NCBI RefSeq assembly: GCF_000024225.1
Contig: NC_013203.1
Coordinates: 496,001-560,000, forward strand
DNA: 64,000 bases
Source: Lancefieldella parvula DSM 20469
GTDB taxonomy: Bacteria > Actinomycetota > Coriobacteriia > Coriobacteriales > Atopobiaceae
Direction: 5' to 3'
Part shown: positions 43,091 through 51,571 of the stretch, piece by piece
Layout of the letters: each line of letters opens with the position of its first letter
Numbering within the stretch: the stretch's first letter is position 1
Program-made: the position numbers and the translations under genes
The notes under the pieces: generated by a model
What the model saw: only the letters and a program-made list of their open reading frames with translations
What the model was told of the DNA's origin: nothing
Databases searched by the model: none

Positions 43091-43896
43091 TGGCTCAACG
43101 CATTTCTCGCCAAAGGCTCGACAAAGAGCTGGTTAGGCAAGGATTTTTCAAAGACACTCAGGCTGCTTTGCGCTCAATTCTTGCGGGTGATGTTTCTACT
43201 AAGGATAGAAAATTAACCTCAGCAGGAGAGCTTGTTCCTGAAGGTTTATTTCTGCACGTAAAAGGCGCTATTCCGTACGTAAGCCGAGGCGGACTTAAGC
43301 TGGAGCGAGCCTTTGAAGTTTTTGATATTACTGTTCAACATAAAAAATGTTTGGATATTGGCTGTTCAACTGGTGGTTTTACTGATTGTCTGCTTCAAAA
43401 TGGAGCTGCTTCGGTTACCTCAGTTGATGTTGGCTATGCGCAGTTTGATTGGTCGCTTAGAAACGACAGTAGAGTTGAACTGCATGAACGTACAAATATT
43501 ACTTCGCTGCCAGAAATGGGTTATTCTCACGTTTTTGATGTTGCCGTATGTGACGTATCTTTTACTTCAATTTTGTCAATTCTTCCATCTGTTTTAGATG
43601 TTTTAGCTTCTAAGGGAGTATTTGTTACGCTGGTTAAACCACAGTTTGAGGCTAAGAGGGAAGAAGTGGGTGAGGGCGGCATTGTGACAAATGCATCCGT
43701 GCATCTGCAAACGTTGCAAAAGGTTGCTGATGCGTTTAAAGAAGCTCATATGGGTCCTCTGGGTGCATGTGAAAGTCCTATTCATGGTGCTAAAGGTAAT
43801 GTGGAATATTTACTGTTTGGGCAGCTTGGAGTGGGTCCGTATGATTTGAATCTTGCTTCAGTGGTGTCGAATCATTCTGTAGAAATAGTGAAATAG
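43090..43896 (+). CDS. tlyA: TlyA family rRNA 2'-O-methyltransferase
   Basis: S4 RNA-binding domain at the N-terminus (QRLDKELVRQGFFKDTQAAL), then a FtsJ-like methyltransferase with CLDIGCSTGGFTDCLL as the SAM loop and SVDVGYAQFDW; K-D-K-E type catalytic residues include VCDVSFTS and LVKPQFEA. In mycobacteria TlyA methylates 16S and 23S rRNA and affects capreomycin sensitivity. 268 aa. GTG start overlapping the xseB stop by one base. Confidence 0.92.
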   Translation: MAQRISRQRLDKELVRQGFFKDTQAALRSILAGDVSTKDRKLTSAGELVPEGLFLHVKGAIPYVSRGGLKLERAFEVFDITVQHKKCLDIGCSTGGFTDCLLQNGAASVTSVDVGYAQFDWSLRNDSRVELHERTNITSLPEMGYSHVFDVAVCDVSFTSILSILPSVLDVLASKGVFVTLVKPQFEAKREEVGEGGIVTNASVHLQTLQKVADAFKEAHMGPLGACESPIHGAKGNVEYLLFGQLGVGPYDLNLASVVSNHSVEIVK

Positions 43897-44014
43897 AACT
43901 AATGTTCTATTTTGTAGTGTTGTTCGTAGTATTTTAGGTATACTAAGTACATTGAATCAGATTGTTTTAACTGTTTCAGTTGTGCAATCAAGCAAAATCA
44001 GGAGAGTGGTTTGC

Positions 44015-44872
44015 GTGAAGGTACTTCTTGTTCCAAATTATTCAAGAGAAGTTGCTGTTTCTGGTGCACGTGAACTTGAAGAATGGCTTTTTAATCAGGG
44101 ATGTGATGTCCAGTGGGCACACGATAAAAAGTTGTTTCCAGATAAAGATGTAGACTGCTCTGATTGTCAGCTTGTTATTTCCCTTGGTGGAGACGGAACA
44201 CTTCTTAGAGCTGCCAGAATTGTTGAGTATTCAGAAATTCCTATTTTGGGTATTTCATATGGTCACCTTGGCTTTTTGACTAGTGCAACTCCCAATCAAA
44301 TGATTGAGATGGTAGCTGATGCTCTTGCAGGAGAGCTCCATGTTTCTAGAAGAGCAACGCTCGCAATAGAAACAGAATACGAGCTTCCTTCTGAAGAAAC
44401 CTACGTCAAGAAAACCTTCTCGCTCAATGATTTTGCTGTTTCCAGAGGTGGGGCTGGTGATATGGTTGAGTTTACGGTTTCTGTATCTGGCAACCATATT
44501 GATAAGCTTCGTGGAGATGGCTTTGTAGTTAGTACGGCAACAGGATCAACTGGTTATGCATTGGCTGCAGGTGGACCGATTGTTACACCAGAGTTTTCGG
44601 GAATGGTTTGTGTACCAATTGCGCCACATACTATTCTGGCTCGTGCATTCCTTACATCTCCTTCTGATGTAGTTGAAATTACCATGTCAAAAGATCGGCC
44701 TGCACCGTGTCATTTCTTTTCTGATGGACAAAACATCAAGCATCCAGAGGAAGGTGCGGCTACTAAAGCTCGTATTAGCCGTGGACCGGGAGATATCATT
44801 CTGCTTGATAGGAGCGCTGATAGTTTCTATCGTTCAGTTTCTCGCGTATTTTACGGTAAAACTGGTCAGTAA
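44015..44872 (+). CDS. nadK: NAD kinase
   Basis: Makes NADP from NAD. The GGDGT motif is in LVISLGGDGTLLRAARI, and GDGFVVSTATGSTGYALAAGG is the second conserved block. 285 aa from GTG 44015, which has CAGGAGAG upstream; the frame extends 21 codons more in 5' direction without support. Between tlyA and recN, the usual order in actinobacteria and clostridia. Confidence 0.92.
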   Translation: MKVLLVPNYSREVAVSGARELEEWLFNQGCDVQWAHDKKLFPDKDVDCSDCQLVISLGGDGTLLRAARIVEYSEIPILGISYGHLGFLTSATPNQMIEMVADALAGELHVSRRATLAIETEYELPSEETYVKKTFSLNDFAVSRGGAGDMVEFTVSVSGNHIDKLRGDGFVVSTATGSTGYALAAGGPIVTPEFSGMVCVPIAPHTILARAFLTSPSDVVEITMSKDRPAPCHFFSDGQNIKHPEEGAATKARISRGPGDIILLDRSADSFYRSVSRVFYGKTGQ

Positions 44873-44883
44873 GCAGGTTATGT

Positions 44884-46515
44884 ATGCTTGATGAACTTCG
44901 CGTGCAAAATGTTGCACTCATTGATGATGCCTCTTTTGCTCCCGCCTCTGGCTTAACTGTTTTAACGGGAGAGACAGGTGCTGGTAAAACTGCTCTTTTA
45001 TCCTCTATTAAGCTCTTAGTTGGTGAGCGTGCAGATGCTTCTGCAGTCAGAGAAGGAACGGATGCTCTTCGGGTTGAAGCACGTTTCTTTACCTCTTCAG
45101 AAGATCAAGAGGGAATTGTGGTCTCTAGAAAAGTCTCTGCTGATGGTAGAGGTAGAGTAGAGATTGATGGTCACATGGCATCAGTTAAAGAGTTGGCTGG
45201 GGGTATTGGAACCTCAATTGATCTTTGCGGACAGCATGAACACCAAAGACTTCTTGATGTAAAAAATCATGTCAGCATGTTGGATGCATGGATTGGGCCA
45301 GATATTCAGTCTTACCAGGCAGAGTATAAAGACGCTCTACATGCTTACTATGTTGCAATTGCCGAGCTCCAACGAGTTATTGAAGTAAGCCAGTCAAGTA
45401 ACGCAAAAATTGATGAAGCATCATTTCTTGTCCAAAAAATTGATGAGGTTTCTCCTAAAGAAGGAGAGTTAGAAGATTTAGAGGAACAACTTCCTCGGTT
45501 TGAGCATGCAGAAGCACTCCTTCAAGCTGCGGGAGGAACACATGAGTTACTCTCAAGTGATGAGGGTGTTATTGATTCACTTTCAGAGGCAGTTCAGATT
45601 CTTCAAAATGCTTCAACGTTTGATGCTACGTTAGGCTCCTATGCAGAGTCTCTTTCAAGCGCACTTATAGAGATTGAAGATGTTTCCTCAGAGCTTAGAA
45701 GCTATGTTGGGTCTCTTGATTTTGACGAAGAAGCCCTTGAAGAGATGCAAAGCCGTATGGCTCGTCTCCAAGGTCTTATGAGAACGTATGGTCCTGGTAT
45801 GAAAGATGTATTTAAGAAATACCAGGCGGCTCAAAATCTTCTTGAGGTTACAAGAGATACAAAAAAGCTTGTTCGTGAAGCACAGGCAGAGGTTGATAGA
45901 GCAAAAGATACTCTTAGCGTAAAGGCTAACGCGCTTAAAAAGGTTCGTGTCGCTGCGGCTCCAAAATTGTGTGATGCAGTTAATCTGCAAATGAGTCATT
46001 TGCAGATGGGTTCAGCTCAGATTGAATTGAATTTTGAAGATCTTCCTTTTGAGCAGTGGAATAAAGTCGGCTCTACAAAGATTGAGCTTATGTATAAGCC
46101 CTCAGCTCAGATGACAGCTCGCCCTCTTAGAAAGATTGCTTCTGGTGGTGAGGTTTCTCGCGTTATGCTTGCGTGCAAAGTGGTCCTTGGAGAGTCTGAT
46201 GACTGCGATACGCTTGTATTTGATGAAGTTGATGCTGGCGTTGGCGGAACTACTGCTGTTGCTCTTGCAGAGGTTTTAGCGCAGCTTGCTAAAACACATC
46301 AGGTGATTGTGGTAACTCATTTGCCACAAGTTGCTGTTCTGGCTTCAAAACACTATGTAGTGTCTAAGACAGAAGAACATAACGCCCTTCCTATAACCTC
46401 GCTTACAGAGGTTTCTGGTACTCAGAGAGAAGAAGAGATTGCACGTATGCTATCAGGCTCAATAACTGAGGCTTCTTTGGCTCACGCGCATGAACTACTC
46501 ACAGAAACTTACTAG
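44884..46515 (+). CDS. recN: DNA repair protein RecN
   Basis: SMC-like ATPase in double-strand break repair. Walker A is LTGETGAGKTALLSSI; SIDLCGQHEHQRLLD is typical; long coiled-coil arms fill the middle (about residues 150-370); the signature IASGGEVSRVMLA and Walker B TLVFDEVDAGVGG follow. 543 aa, complete. ATG 44884, ten bases after nadK. Confidence 0.94.
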   Translation: MLDELRVQNVALIDDASFAPASGLTVLTGETGAGKTALLSSIKLLVGERADASAVREGTDALRVEARFFTSSEDQEGIVVSRKVSADGRGRVEIDGHMASVKELAGGIGTSIDLCGQHEHQRLLDVKNHVSMLDAWIGPDIQSYQAEYKDALHAYYVAIAELQRVIEVSQSSNAKIDEASFLVQKIDEVSPKEGELEDLEEQLPRFEHAEALLQAAGGTHELLSSDEGVIDSLSEAVQILQNASTFDATLGSYAESLSSALIEIEDVSSELRSYVGSLDFDEEALEEMQSRMARLQGLMRTYGPGMKDVFKKYQAAQNLLEVTRDTKKLVREAQAEVDRAKDTLSVKANALKKVRVAAAPKLCDAVNLQMSHLQMGSAQIELNFEDLPFEQWNKVGSTKIELMYKPSAQMTARPLRKIASGGEVSRVMLACKVVLGESDDCDTLVFDEVDAGVGGTTAVALAEVLAQLAKTHQVIVVTHLPQVAVLASKHYVVSKTEEHNALPITSLTEVSGTQREEEIARMLSGSITEASLAHAHELLTETY

Positions 46516-46594
46516 ATTTTTCAGAATTACATGGACATAACAATGTATTTGTTTGGAGATTAAATTTCTCGACTCTATGGGCTTTAAAGCGGAA

Positions 46595-46649
46595 TAATAT
46601 AAAGACCCGTAGAAATGTAATTGGCTAATCTTACCTACGGGAGCAATCC
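46595..46649 (+). promoter_or_regulatory. pyrG promoter and ribosome-site-masking hairpin
   Basis: TAATAT at 46595-46600 is a likely -10. CCCGTAG (46606-46612) begins at the expected start of transcription and pairs perfectly with CTACGGG (46635-46641). The 3' arm overlaps the ribosome site GGGAG (46639-46643) of pyrG. In enteric pyrC, a like hairpin forms only when transcription starts at a C, which depends on CTP level; here the same logic is possible but unproven. Confidence 0.55.
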
Positions 46650-48299
46650 ATGACCAAGCACATATTTGTAACAGGCGGCGTTGTTTCTTCTCTTGGAAAA
46701 GGAATCACTGCTGCATCTCTCGGCCGACTTCTTAAGGCTCGTGGCTATAAGGTCATGATGCAAAAAGCTGACCCTTATCTCAATGTTGATCCAGGCACCA
46801 TGAGTCCTTTCCAGCATGGTGAGGTTTTTGTAACTGAGGATGGTAAAGAGACTGACCTTGACCTTGGTCATTATGAGCGTTTTATTGATGAGAACCTTAC
46901 TAGGGAGTCTAACTTCACCACTGGTCTCATTTATCAGTCTTTGATTCAGCGTGAACGTGCTGGAGACTTTCTTGGTGGTACAGTTCAGGTAATTCCTCAT
47001 GTAACTGACGCAATTAAAGCTCGTTTTGCTCGCATTGAAGAGGTTACTAATGCTGATGTAGTTATCACGGAGCTGGGTGGCACTATTGGCGATATTGAGT
47101 CACAACCTTTTGTTGAGGCAATTCGCCAATTCAGAAAAGAGCGAGGCGCAAGTAACGTTGCTATTATTCACGTCAGTCTTGTTCCTTATATCGCAGCTGC
47201 TCATGAGGTCAAGACTAAGCCTACGCAGCACTCCGTAAAAGAGCTTCGTTCCCTTGGTATTCAGCCAGACTTTATCGTATGTCGTTCAAGCCATTCTGTG
47301 GATGAATCTATTCGCGAGAAAATCGCTAATTTCTGTGATGTTGATGCAGATTGCGTTTTTGAGAACAATGATTTGCCTTCAATTTACGACGTCCCAGCGC
47401 ACTTGGCAGCACAGGGATTTGACAAGAAGGTACTTGAGCGTCTTGGTCTTGAAGTTCGTCCAAGTGATCTTGGTGGCTGGGAAGCATTTACTACTGCTAT
47501 GCATAAGGCAAATGCGCTTGAAGACACAACAAGAATTTATGTTGTTGGTAAGTATACGCAGTTACCTGATGCATATCTTTCCGTTATTGAGGCACTTCAC
47601 CACTCTGGTATTTTCTACGGCAGACACGTTGATATCCGTCTGGTAAATGGTGAAGAGCTAACAGAAGAAGACGTGGAGCAAGAGCTTGCCGGCGCAGATG
47701 GTATTTTGGTTCCCGGCGGCTTTGGTCTTCGTGGTGTAGAAGGCAAGATGGTTGCTATTCGTCGTGCCCGTGAGCTTAAGATTCCTTATCTTGGTGTCTG
47801 CCTTGGTATGCAGATGGCTGTTACTGAGTTTGCTCGTGATGTTTGTGGAATGGAGGGCGCAAATTCAGCAGAGTTTGGTCCAGATACTCCATATCCTGTC
47901 ATCGATCTTATGCCTGATCAGGAGGATATTACCGATAAAGGCGGTACTATGCGCCTTGGTTCTTATCCTTGTAAGGTTGTTGAGGGAACTCTTGCGCATG
48001 AGGCTTATGGTGACAACTTGGTTTATGAGCGTCATCGTCACCGCTATGAGGTTAGCAACGTATTCCGTAATCAGCTTGTTGAGGCTGGTTTGGTAGTTTC
48101 CGGCATTTCTCCAGACGATCGCCTTGTAGAGATGATTGAGCTTCCAGAGTCTGTTCACCCTTGGTTTGTTGCAAGCCAAGCACACCCAGAGTTCAAGAGC
48201 CGTCCAACTCATCCTGCACCTTTGTTCCGTGAGTTTGCACGTGCAGCAATCGCTCATCATGAGGGTGTTGATCGTCATGATGTTAATCAGACTCTCTAA
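46650..48299 (+). CDS. pyrG: CTP synthase
   Basis: Converts UTP to CTP using glutamine. N-terminal synthetase domain ([41 protein letters not shown]) and C-terminal class I amidotransferase domain with [10 protein letters not shown] (nucleophile Cys), RHRHRYEV and HPEF. 549 aa, full length. Its leader hides the ribosome site in a hairpin (previous entry). Confidence 0.97.
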   Translation: MTKHIFVTGGVVSSLGKGITAASLGRLLKARGYKVMMQKADPYLNVDPGTMSPFQHGEVFVTEDGKETDLDLGHYERFIDENLTRESNFTTGLIYQSLIQRERAGDFLGGTVQVIPHVTDAIKARFARIEEVTNADVVITELGGTIGDIESQPFVEAIRQFRKERGASNVAIIHVSLVPYIAAAHEVKTKPTQHSVKELRSLGIQPDFIVCRSSHSVDESIREKIANFCDVDADCVFENNDLPSIYDVPAHLAAQGFDKKVLERLGLEVRPSDLGGWEAFTTAMHKANALEDTTRIYVVGKYTQLPDAYLSVIEALHHSGIFYGRHVDIRLVNGEELTEEDVEQELAGADGILVPGGFGLRGVEGKMVAIRRARELKIPYLGVCLGMQMAVTEFARDVCGMEGANSAEFGPDTPYPVIDLMPDQEDITDKGGTMRLGSYPCKVVEGTLAHEAYGDNLVYERHRHRYEVSNVFRNQLVEAGLVVSGISPDDRLVEMIELPESVHPWFVASQAHPEFKSRPTHPAPLFREFARAAIAHHEGVDRHDVNQTL

Positions 48300-48327
48300 A
48301 CAGAGTCTTTACTAAGAAAGATTGATT

Positions 48328-49236
48328 ATGGACCTCGCTCAAGCGCGTACAGAATATATAGCGTACGTTGCTGTTGAGCGAGGTCTTTCTGTAAATACGC
48401 TTGATGCTTATACCAGAGATTTAGAGGGCTATTTGTTCTGGTTGAGCGGCAAAAAAATTACTTCACCCAATCAGGTGACTCGATCCGACGTAGAAGAGTA
48501 CATTGGTTCTCTCAGAGATTTAGGTATGGCTCCAGCTTCAGTTGAGCGTCATACTGCAGCAATTAGGAATTTTCACAAGTTTATGGCTGTTGAGCAAATT
48601 TGTGAGTCTTCGCCAGCTGAAGATTTACCTACTACAGCAAGAATTCAAAGGCTTCCTGACGTTATTTCTCAAGAGAAGGCAGAAGAACTTCTTGATCAAC
48701 CGTTTCCTAATTCGCCTCTAGGTATTCGCGATAAAGCAATACTTGAGTTGTTGTATGGATGTGGACTTCGCGTGTCTGAGCTTTGTGATCTTGAAGTACG
48801 TGGAGTCCTTTTAGAAGATGAACTCTTACGTGTTTTTGGAAAGGGCTCCAAAGAGCGCGTAGTTCCCGTATTGGGCTCTGCATATCGTGCGCTTAAAACA
48901 TATCTCTTTGAAGCTCGCTCTTTATTACTTAAGCATGGACAAGTGTCTGAGGTCTTTGTAAACGCTCGAGGTGGACGTATTTCTCGCCAGTCGGTTCATA
49001 AATTGGTGGCAAATTACGGCAGGGTAGTGGGAATTGAAGGCTTACATCCTCATACACTGCGTCATAGTTTTGCTACACACCTTTTAGAAGGCGGAGCTGA
49101 TCTTCGCTCGGTTCAGGAGCTTTTGGGGCATGTAGATATTTCAACTACGCAGCTTTATACGCACGTAGATAGGTCTCACATTAGAGATGTGTATCTTGAA
49201 GCTCATCCAAGAGCTCATGTCCATGCGGATAAATAA
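48328..49236 (+). CDS. xerD: Site-specific tyrosine recombinase XerD-like
   Basis: Resolves chromosome dimers at dif, normally as a XerC-XerD pair. 302 aa. SAM-like core-binding domain first, then the catalytic domain with Arg148 (GCGLRVSEL), Lys in GKGSKERVV, His242 and Arg245 (HTLRHSFATHL), His268 (LLGHVD) and nucleophile Tyr277 (TQLYTHVD). All residues are intact. ATG 48328 is chosen over TTG 48322. Position after pyrG fits a housekeeping Xer rather than a phage integrase; no dif-like site is seen beside it. Confidence 0.88.
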   Translation: MDLAQARTEYIAYVAVERGLSVNTLDAYTRDLEGYLFWLSGKKITSPNQVTRSDVEEYIGSLRDLGMAPASVERHTAAIRNFHKFMAVEQICESSPAEDLPTTARIQRLPDVISQEKAEELLDQPFPNSPLGIRDKAILELLYGCGLRVSELCDLEVRGVLLEDELLRVFGKGSKERVVPVLGSAYRALKTYLFEARSLLLKHGQVSEVFVNARGGRISRQSVHKLVANYGRVVGIEGLHPHTLRHSFATHLLEGGADLRSVQELLGHVDISTTQLYTHVDRSHIRDVYLEAHPRAHVHADK

Positions 49237-49253
49237 ATCACGTGTGGGGCAAA

Positions 49254-49324
49254 GTGGTGAATGCATAAAAGCAAATTGACGGTTTCGTCAGAGTAACGTG
49301 TGATTTTCGTCACGAGTTCACCAC
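49254..49324. ncRNA. Candidate structured RNA between xerD and mraZ
   Basis: GTGGTGAA (49254-49261) and TTCACCAC (49317-49324) pair perfectly. Inside are TGACG-GTTT-CGTCA (49277-49290) and CGTG/CACG (49297-49314), which give a three-way junction of 71 nt. A terminator follows at 49383. It could be a small RNA, or a 3' structure of the xerD message. It matches no RNA family I know. Confidence 0.35.
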
Positions 49325-49382
49325 AAATTCCTCAAAAATTATTACTCAATAAAAAATTTAATAAAGCATTCTTATGGCCGAG

Positions 49383-49414
49383 AAAATCCGTTCTTTTGTA
49401 GTTCGGATTTTTTT
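49383..49414 (+). terminator. Rho-independent terminator downstream of xerD
   Basis: AAAATCCG (49383-49390) pairs with CGGATTTT (49404-49411), followed by further T. Ends the xerD transcript or a small RNA upstream of it. Confidence 0.8.
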
Positions 49415-49490
49415 AAACACTACATATTGTGGTCTTAATCAATCAATTCATGTCTTCGTTAAACTCCAGCTAGACCATTAGAAAAATACT

Positions 49491-49530
49491 TAGTGTTGGA
49501 AAGTGTTTTCTAGTGTGTGTAAGTGTCGAA
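49491..49530 (+). promoter_or_regulatory. MraZ operator: four direct repeats with 10-bp period
   Basis: The pentamer AGTGT begins at 49492, 49502, 49512 and 49522, exactly one helical turn apart; each unit is (T/A)AGTGT plus four bases. MraZ is a ring-shaped repressor that binds short direct repeats upstream of its own gene; the AAAGTG(T/G) type is known from mycoplasmas. TATATT at 49537-49542 just downstream may be the -10, so the repeats would cover the -35 region. Confidence 0.8.
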
Positions 49531-49577
49531 ATGAGTTATATTTATTCCACGTTCAATCGACGGACTATGCCCAAGCA

Positions 49578-49617
49578 TTGCCGCACACACACAACACAAA
49601 CACAGCCCGCGCGGCAA
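49578..49617 (+). promoter_or_regulatory. Hairpin in the mraZ leader
   Basis: TTGCCGC (49578-49584) pairs perfectly with GCGGCAA (49611-49617). The 26-nt loop is CA-rich and single-stranded in character. It lies 26 bases before the mraZ start; a leader control element is possible. The remaining intergenic sequence from 49237 shows nothing further. Confidence 0.4.
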
Positions 49618-49643
49618 GGGGCGCCAACGTGAAAGGGGGAGGC

Positions 49644-50078
49644 ATGCTTACTGGTCAGTATCAGCGTTCGCTGGACTCCAAGATTCGTGTGACTCTTCCT
49701 GCACCTCAGCGCAAGCAGCTTGGAGATGTTGTCATTTTGCTCCGTCGTCAGGACGCGCTTTACGGCTACTCACCTGAGGCGTATGAGGCTTGGATTGCAA
49801 GTCTGAACCTCAACCCAAGGAATCGTGACGACGTCACAGCACTTCGCATGCTGAATGCAGCAGCAACAACCGTCGACATTGACTCGGCCGGCCGCGTTGC
49901 TCTGGGAAAGATTGACGAGTCCGATCCACAGGCTAGAGAGAAGCTCCAGCTTGACCGCGACGTCACCATTGTCGGTAACGGTGACCACTTTGAGATTTGG
50001 AACACCAACAAGTGGAACAGTCTCTTCTCGGCAGATGATCGCGTTGCAACGCTCGAGGATCTTATCTTTGGCGCCTAG
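49644..50078 (+). CDS. mraZ: Transcriptional regulator MraZ
   Basis: A 144-aa AbrB-fold protein with two MraZ half-domains: GQYQRSLDSKIRVTLPAP and ATTVDIDSAGRVALG. It forms rings, binds the repeats upstream and represses the dcw cluster. ATG 49644 after AAAGGGGGAGG. The start is not the TTG at 49503 that an open frame allows, because that lies within the operator. rsmH follows 15 bases later. Confidence 0.93.
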   Translation: MLTGQYQRSLDSKIRVTLPAPQRKQLGDVVILLRRQDALYGYSPEAYEAWIASLNLNPRNRDDVTALRMLNAAATTVDIDSAGRVALGKIDESDPQAREKLQLDRDVTIVGNGDHFEIWNTNKWNSLFSADDRVATLEDLIFGA

Positions 50079-50093
50079 TGAGGCGAGAAGATC

Positions 50094-51077
50094 GTGAAGG
50101 TAGAAGAAGGTAACTTGAAAGTCGAATATCGGCACCAACCAGTAATGCTTGCAGAAGTGCTGCGCGAGTTGGATCCCAAGCCAGGTGAAGTTGTTTGCGA
50201 CTGCACTTTGGGAGGAGCGGGTCACACCGTAGAGATGGCAAAGCTGATTGCTCCAGACGGTCTTTCCATTGGAATTGACCAGGACGCAATGGCTCATCAA
50301 GCAGCAGCTGCTCGCCTGAAGCAAGAAGTACCAAACGCGGAGTTTTTGCCGCTTAAGGGAAACTTTGGTGACCTCGATGAGCTTCTCGTTTCTGCAGAAG
50401 TTCCCGGAGTTGATTGTTTCCTCTTTGACATTGGTGTTTCTTCTCCTCAGCTTGATATCCCAGAGCGAGGCTTTTCGTACCATGAAGATGCCCCGTTGGA
50501 TATGCGAATGGACCCGGGTAAACAAACTCCAACTGCACAAGAGGTCATAAACACCTATAACGAAGCCGACCTCGCCCGAATCCTTCGAATTTATGGGGAC
50601 GAAAAATTTGCCTCAAGAATTGCACGACGCATTGTGCAAACGAGAGAAAAACGTCCCATCCAAACGACGTTTGAACTTGTTGAGGTAATCAAGGCGGCAA
50701 TTCCAGCAGCAGCACGTCGTCATGGCGGACATCCTGCCAGAAAGACGTTCCAAGCGCTTCGTATCGAAGTTAATCATGAGCTTGAAGTGCTGGAACGCGG
50801 ACTTCGTTCTGCTATTGCCTGGGCTAATCCAGGGGGCAGGATTTGTGTTATTTCGTATCACTCGCTTGAAGATCGCATTGTCAAGCACGTGTTCTCCGAG
50901 TTAAGCCAAGGTTGTATTTGCCCACCAGACCTTCCGGTTTGTATGTGTGGTCAAGTGCCGATAGTTGACGTGATTACGCGCAAACCTCTTGTGGCAACTC
51001 CAGAAGAGATTGAGCGCAACCCAAGGGCGAGAAGTGCCCTGATGAGGGTAGCGGTTAAACGCAACCCAGAGAAATGA
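50094..51077 (+). CDS. rsmH: 16S rRNA (cytosine-1402-N4)-methyltransferase
   Basis: Methylates C1402 in the ribosomal P site. YRHQPVMLAEVLREL, the SAM loop DCTLGGAGHTVEMAK, FDIGVSSPQLD and SYHSLEDRIVK are conserved. 327 aa with the GTG at 50094; a TTG at 50115 after AGAAGG is an equally fair start. Standard second gene of the dcw cluster. A GGCGAGAA octamer lies at the mraZ-rsmH junction (50082-50089). Confidence 0.94.
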   Translation: MKVEEGNLKVEYRHQPVMLAEVLRELDPKPGEVVCDCTLGGAGHTVEMAKLIAPDGLSIGIDQDAMAHQAAAARLKQEVPNAEFLPLKGNFGDLDELLVSAEVPGVDCFLFDIGVSSPQLDIPERGFSYHEDAPLDMRMDPGKQTPTAQEVINTYNEADLARILRIYGDEKFASRIARRIVQTREKRPIQTTFELVEVIKAAIPAAARRHGGHPARKTFQALRIEVNHELEVLERGLRSAIAWANPGGRICVISYHSLEDRIVKHVFSELSQGCICPPDLPVCMCGQVPIVDVITRKPLVATPEEIERNPRARSALMRVAVKRNPEK

Positions 51078-51135
51078 AGTACCCCATAGCACTTGTTGCT
51101 TTTTGTGAAGAAGTTTTTGAAGGGATTGAAGTTTA

Positions 51136-51555
51136 ATGGCACGTTACGGATCAGAGGCTGTAGCACGCACAATTCAGTTTGAGCATGAGTACGCTCCTGA
51201 ACAGAGCACTCGCTCATCCTTTGAGGTTGTCCCTGGTGGCGGCCTTGATGCTGATGCTCGTCGTGGTGTAAGCAGCCAGTTTATCCAGCGTGTTAAACTC
51301 ATTGCCGTTGCTGCAGCACTCTTTTTAACGCTTGGTGTTGTTCGCGTTGGCATCTCTACCGCAACGGTTTCTACACTTCAGTCTAACAACGCCATCAGAA
51401 ATGAAATGCGCGCAACAACTGCAACTAATGACTCTTTGCGCGTTTCTCGCTCCCTGCTTGCAAGCACTACACGTATTGAGCGTATTGCTACTCAGAATTA
51501 CGGCATGACTCTTGAAACAAATCGTCCTGTTGTAGATGTAAGCAATAACGCTTAG
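51136..51555 (+). CDS. ftsL: FtsL-like cell division protein
   Basis: A 139-aa single-pass protein: about 50 cytoplasmic residues, a helix at about 54-73, then a short outer coiled-coil segment (STLQSNNAIRNEMRATTATN, then SLRVSRSLL). Sequence conservation of FtsL is always weak; the call rests on topology, size and position between rsmH and ftsI. It should join FtsQ and FtsB-like proteins in the divisome. Confidence 0.7.
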   Translation: MARYGSEAVARTIQFEHEYAPEQSTRSSFEVVPGGGLDADARRGVSSQFIQRVKLIAVAAALFLTLGVVRVGISTATVSTLQSNNAIRNEMRATTATNDSLRVSRSLLASTTRIERIATQNYGMTLETNRPVVDVSNNA

Positions 51556-51558
51556 GCG

Positions 51559-51564
51559 TAAAAT
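51559..51564 (+). promoter_or_regulatory. Possible -10 for a leaderless ftsI mRNA
   Basis: TAAAAT at 51559-51564 lies seven bases before the GTG start of ftsI (51572), with no ribosome site between. The layout is like that of rarA. Confidence 0.4.
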
Positions 51565-51571
51565 ATACGTT

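Noticed and set aside
49237..49643. dif recombination site near xerD
   Set aside because: No 28-bp Xer-type palindrome found; dif normally lies at the terminus, not beside the gene.
49770..50540. A 256-codon minus-strand frame across mraZ and rsmH
   Set aside because: Both + strand genes are well supported, and the antisense product has no family character.
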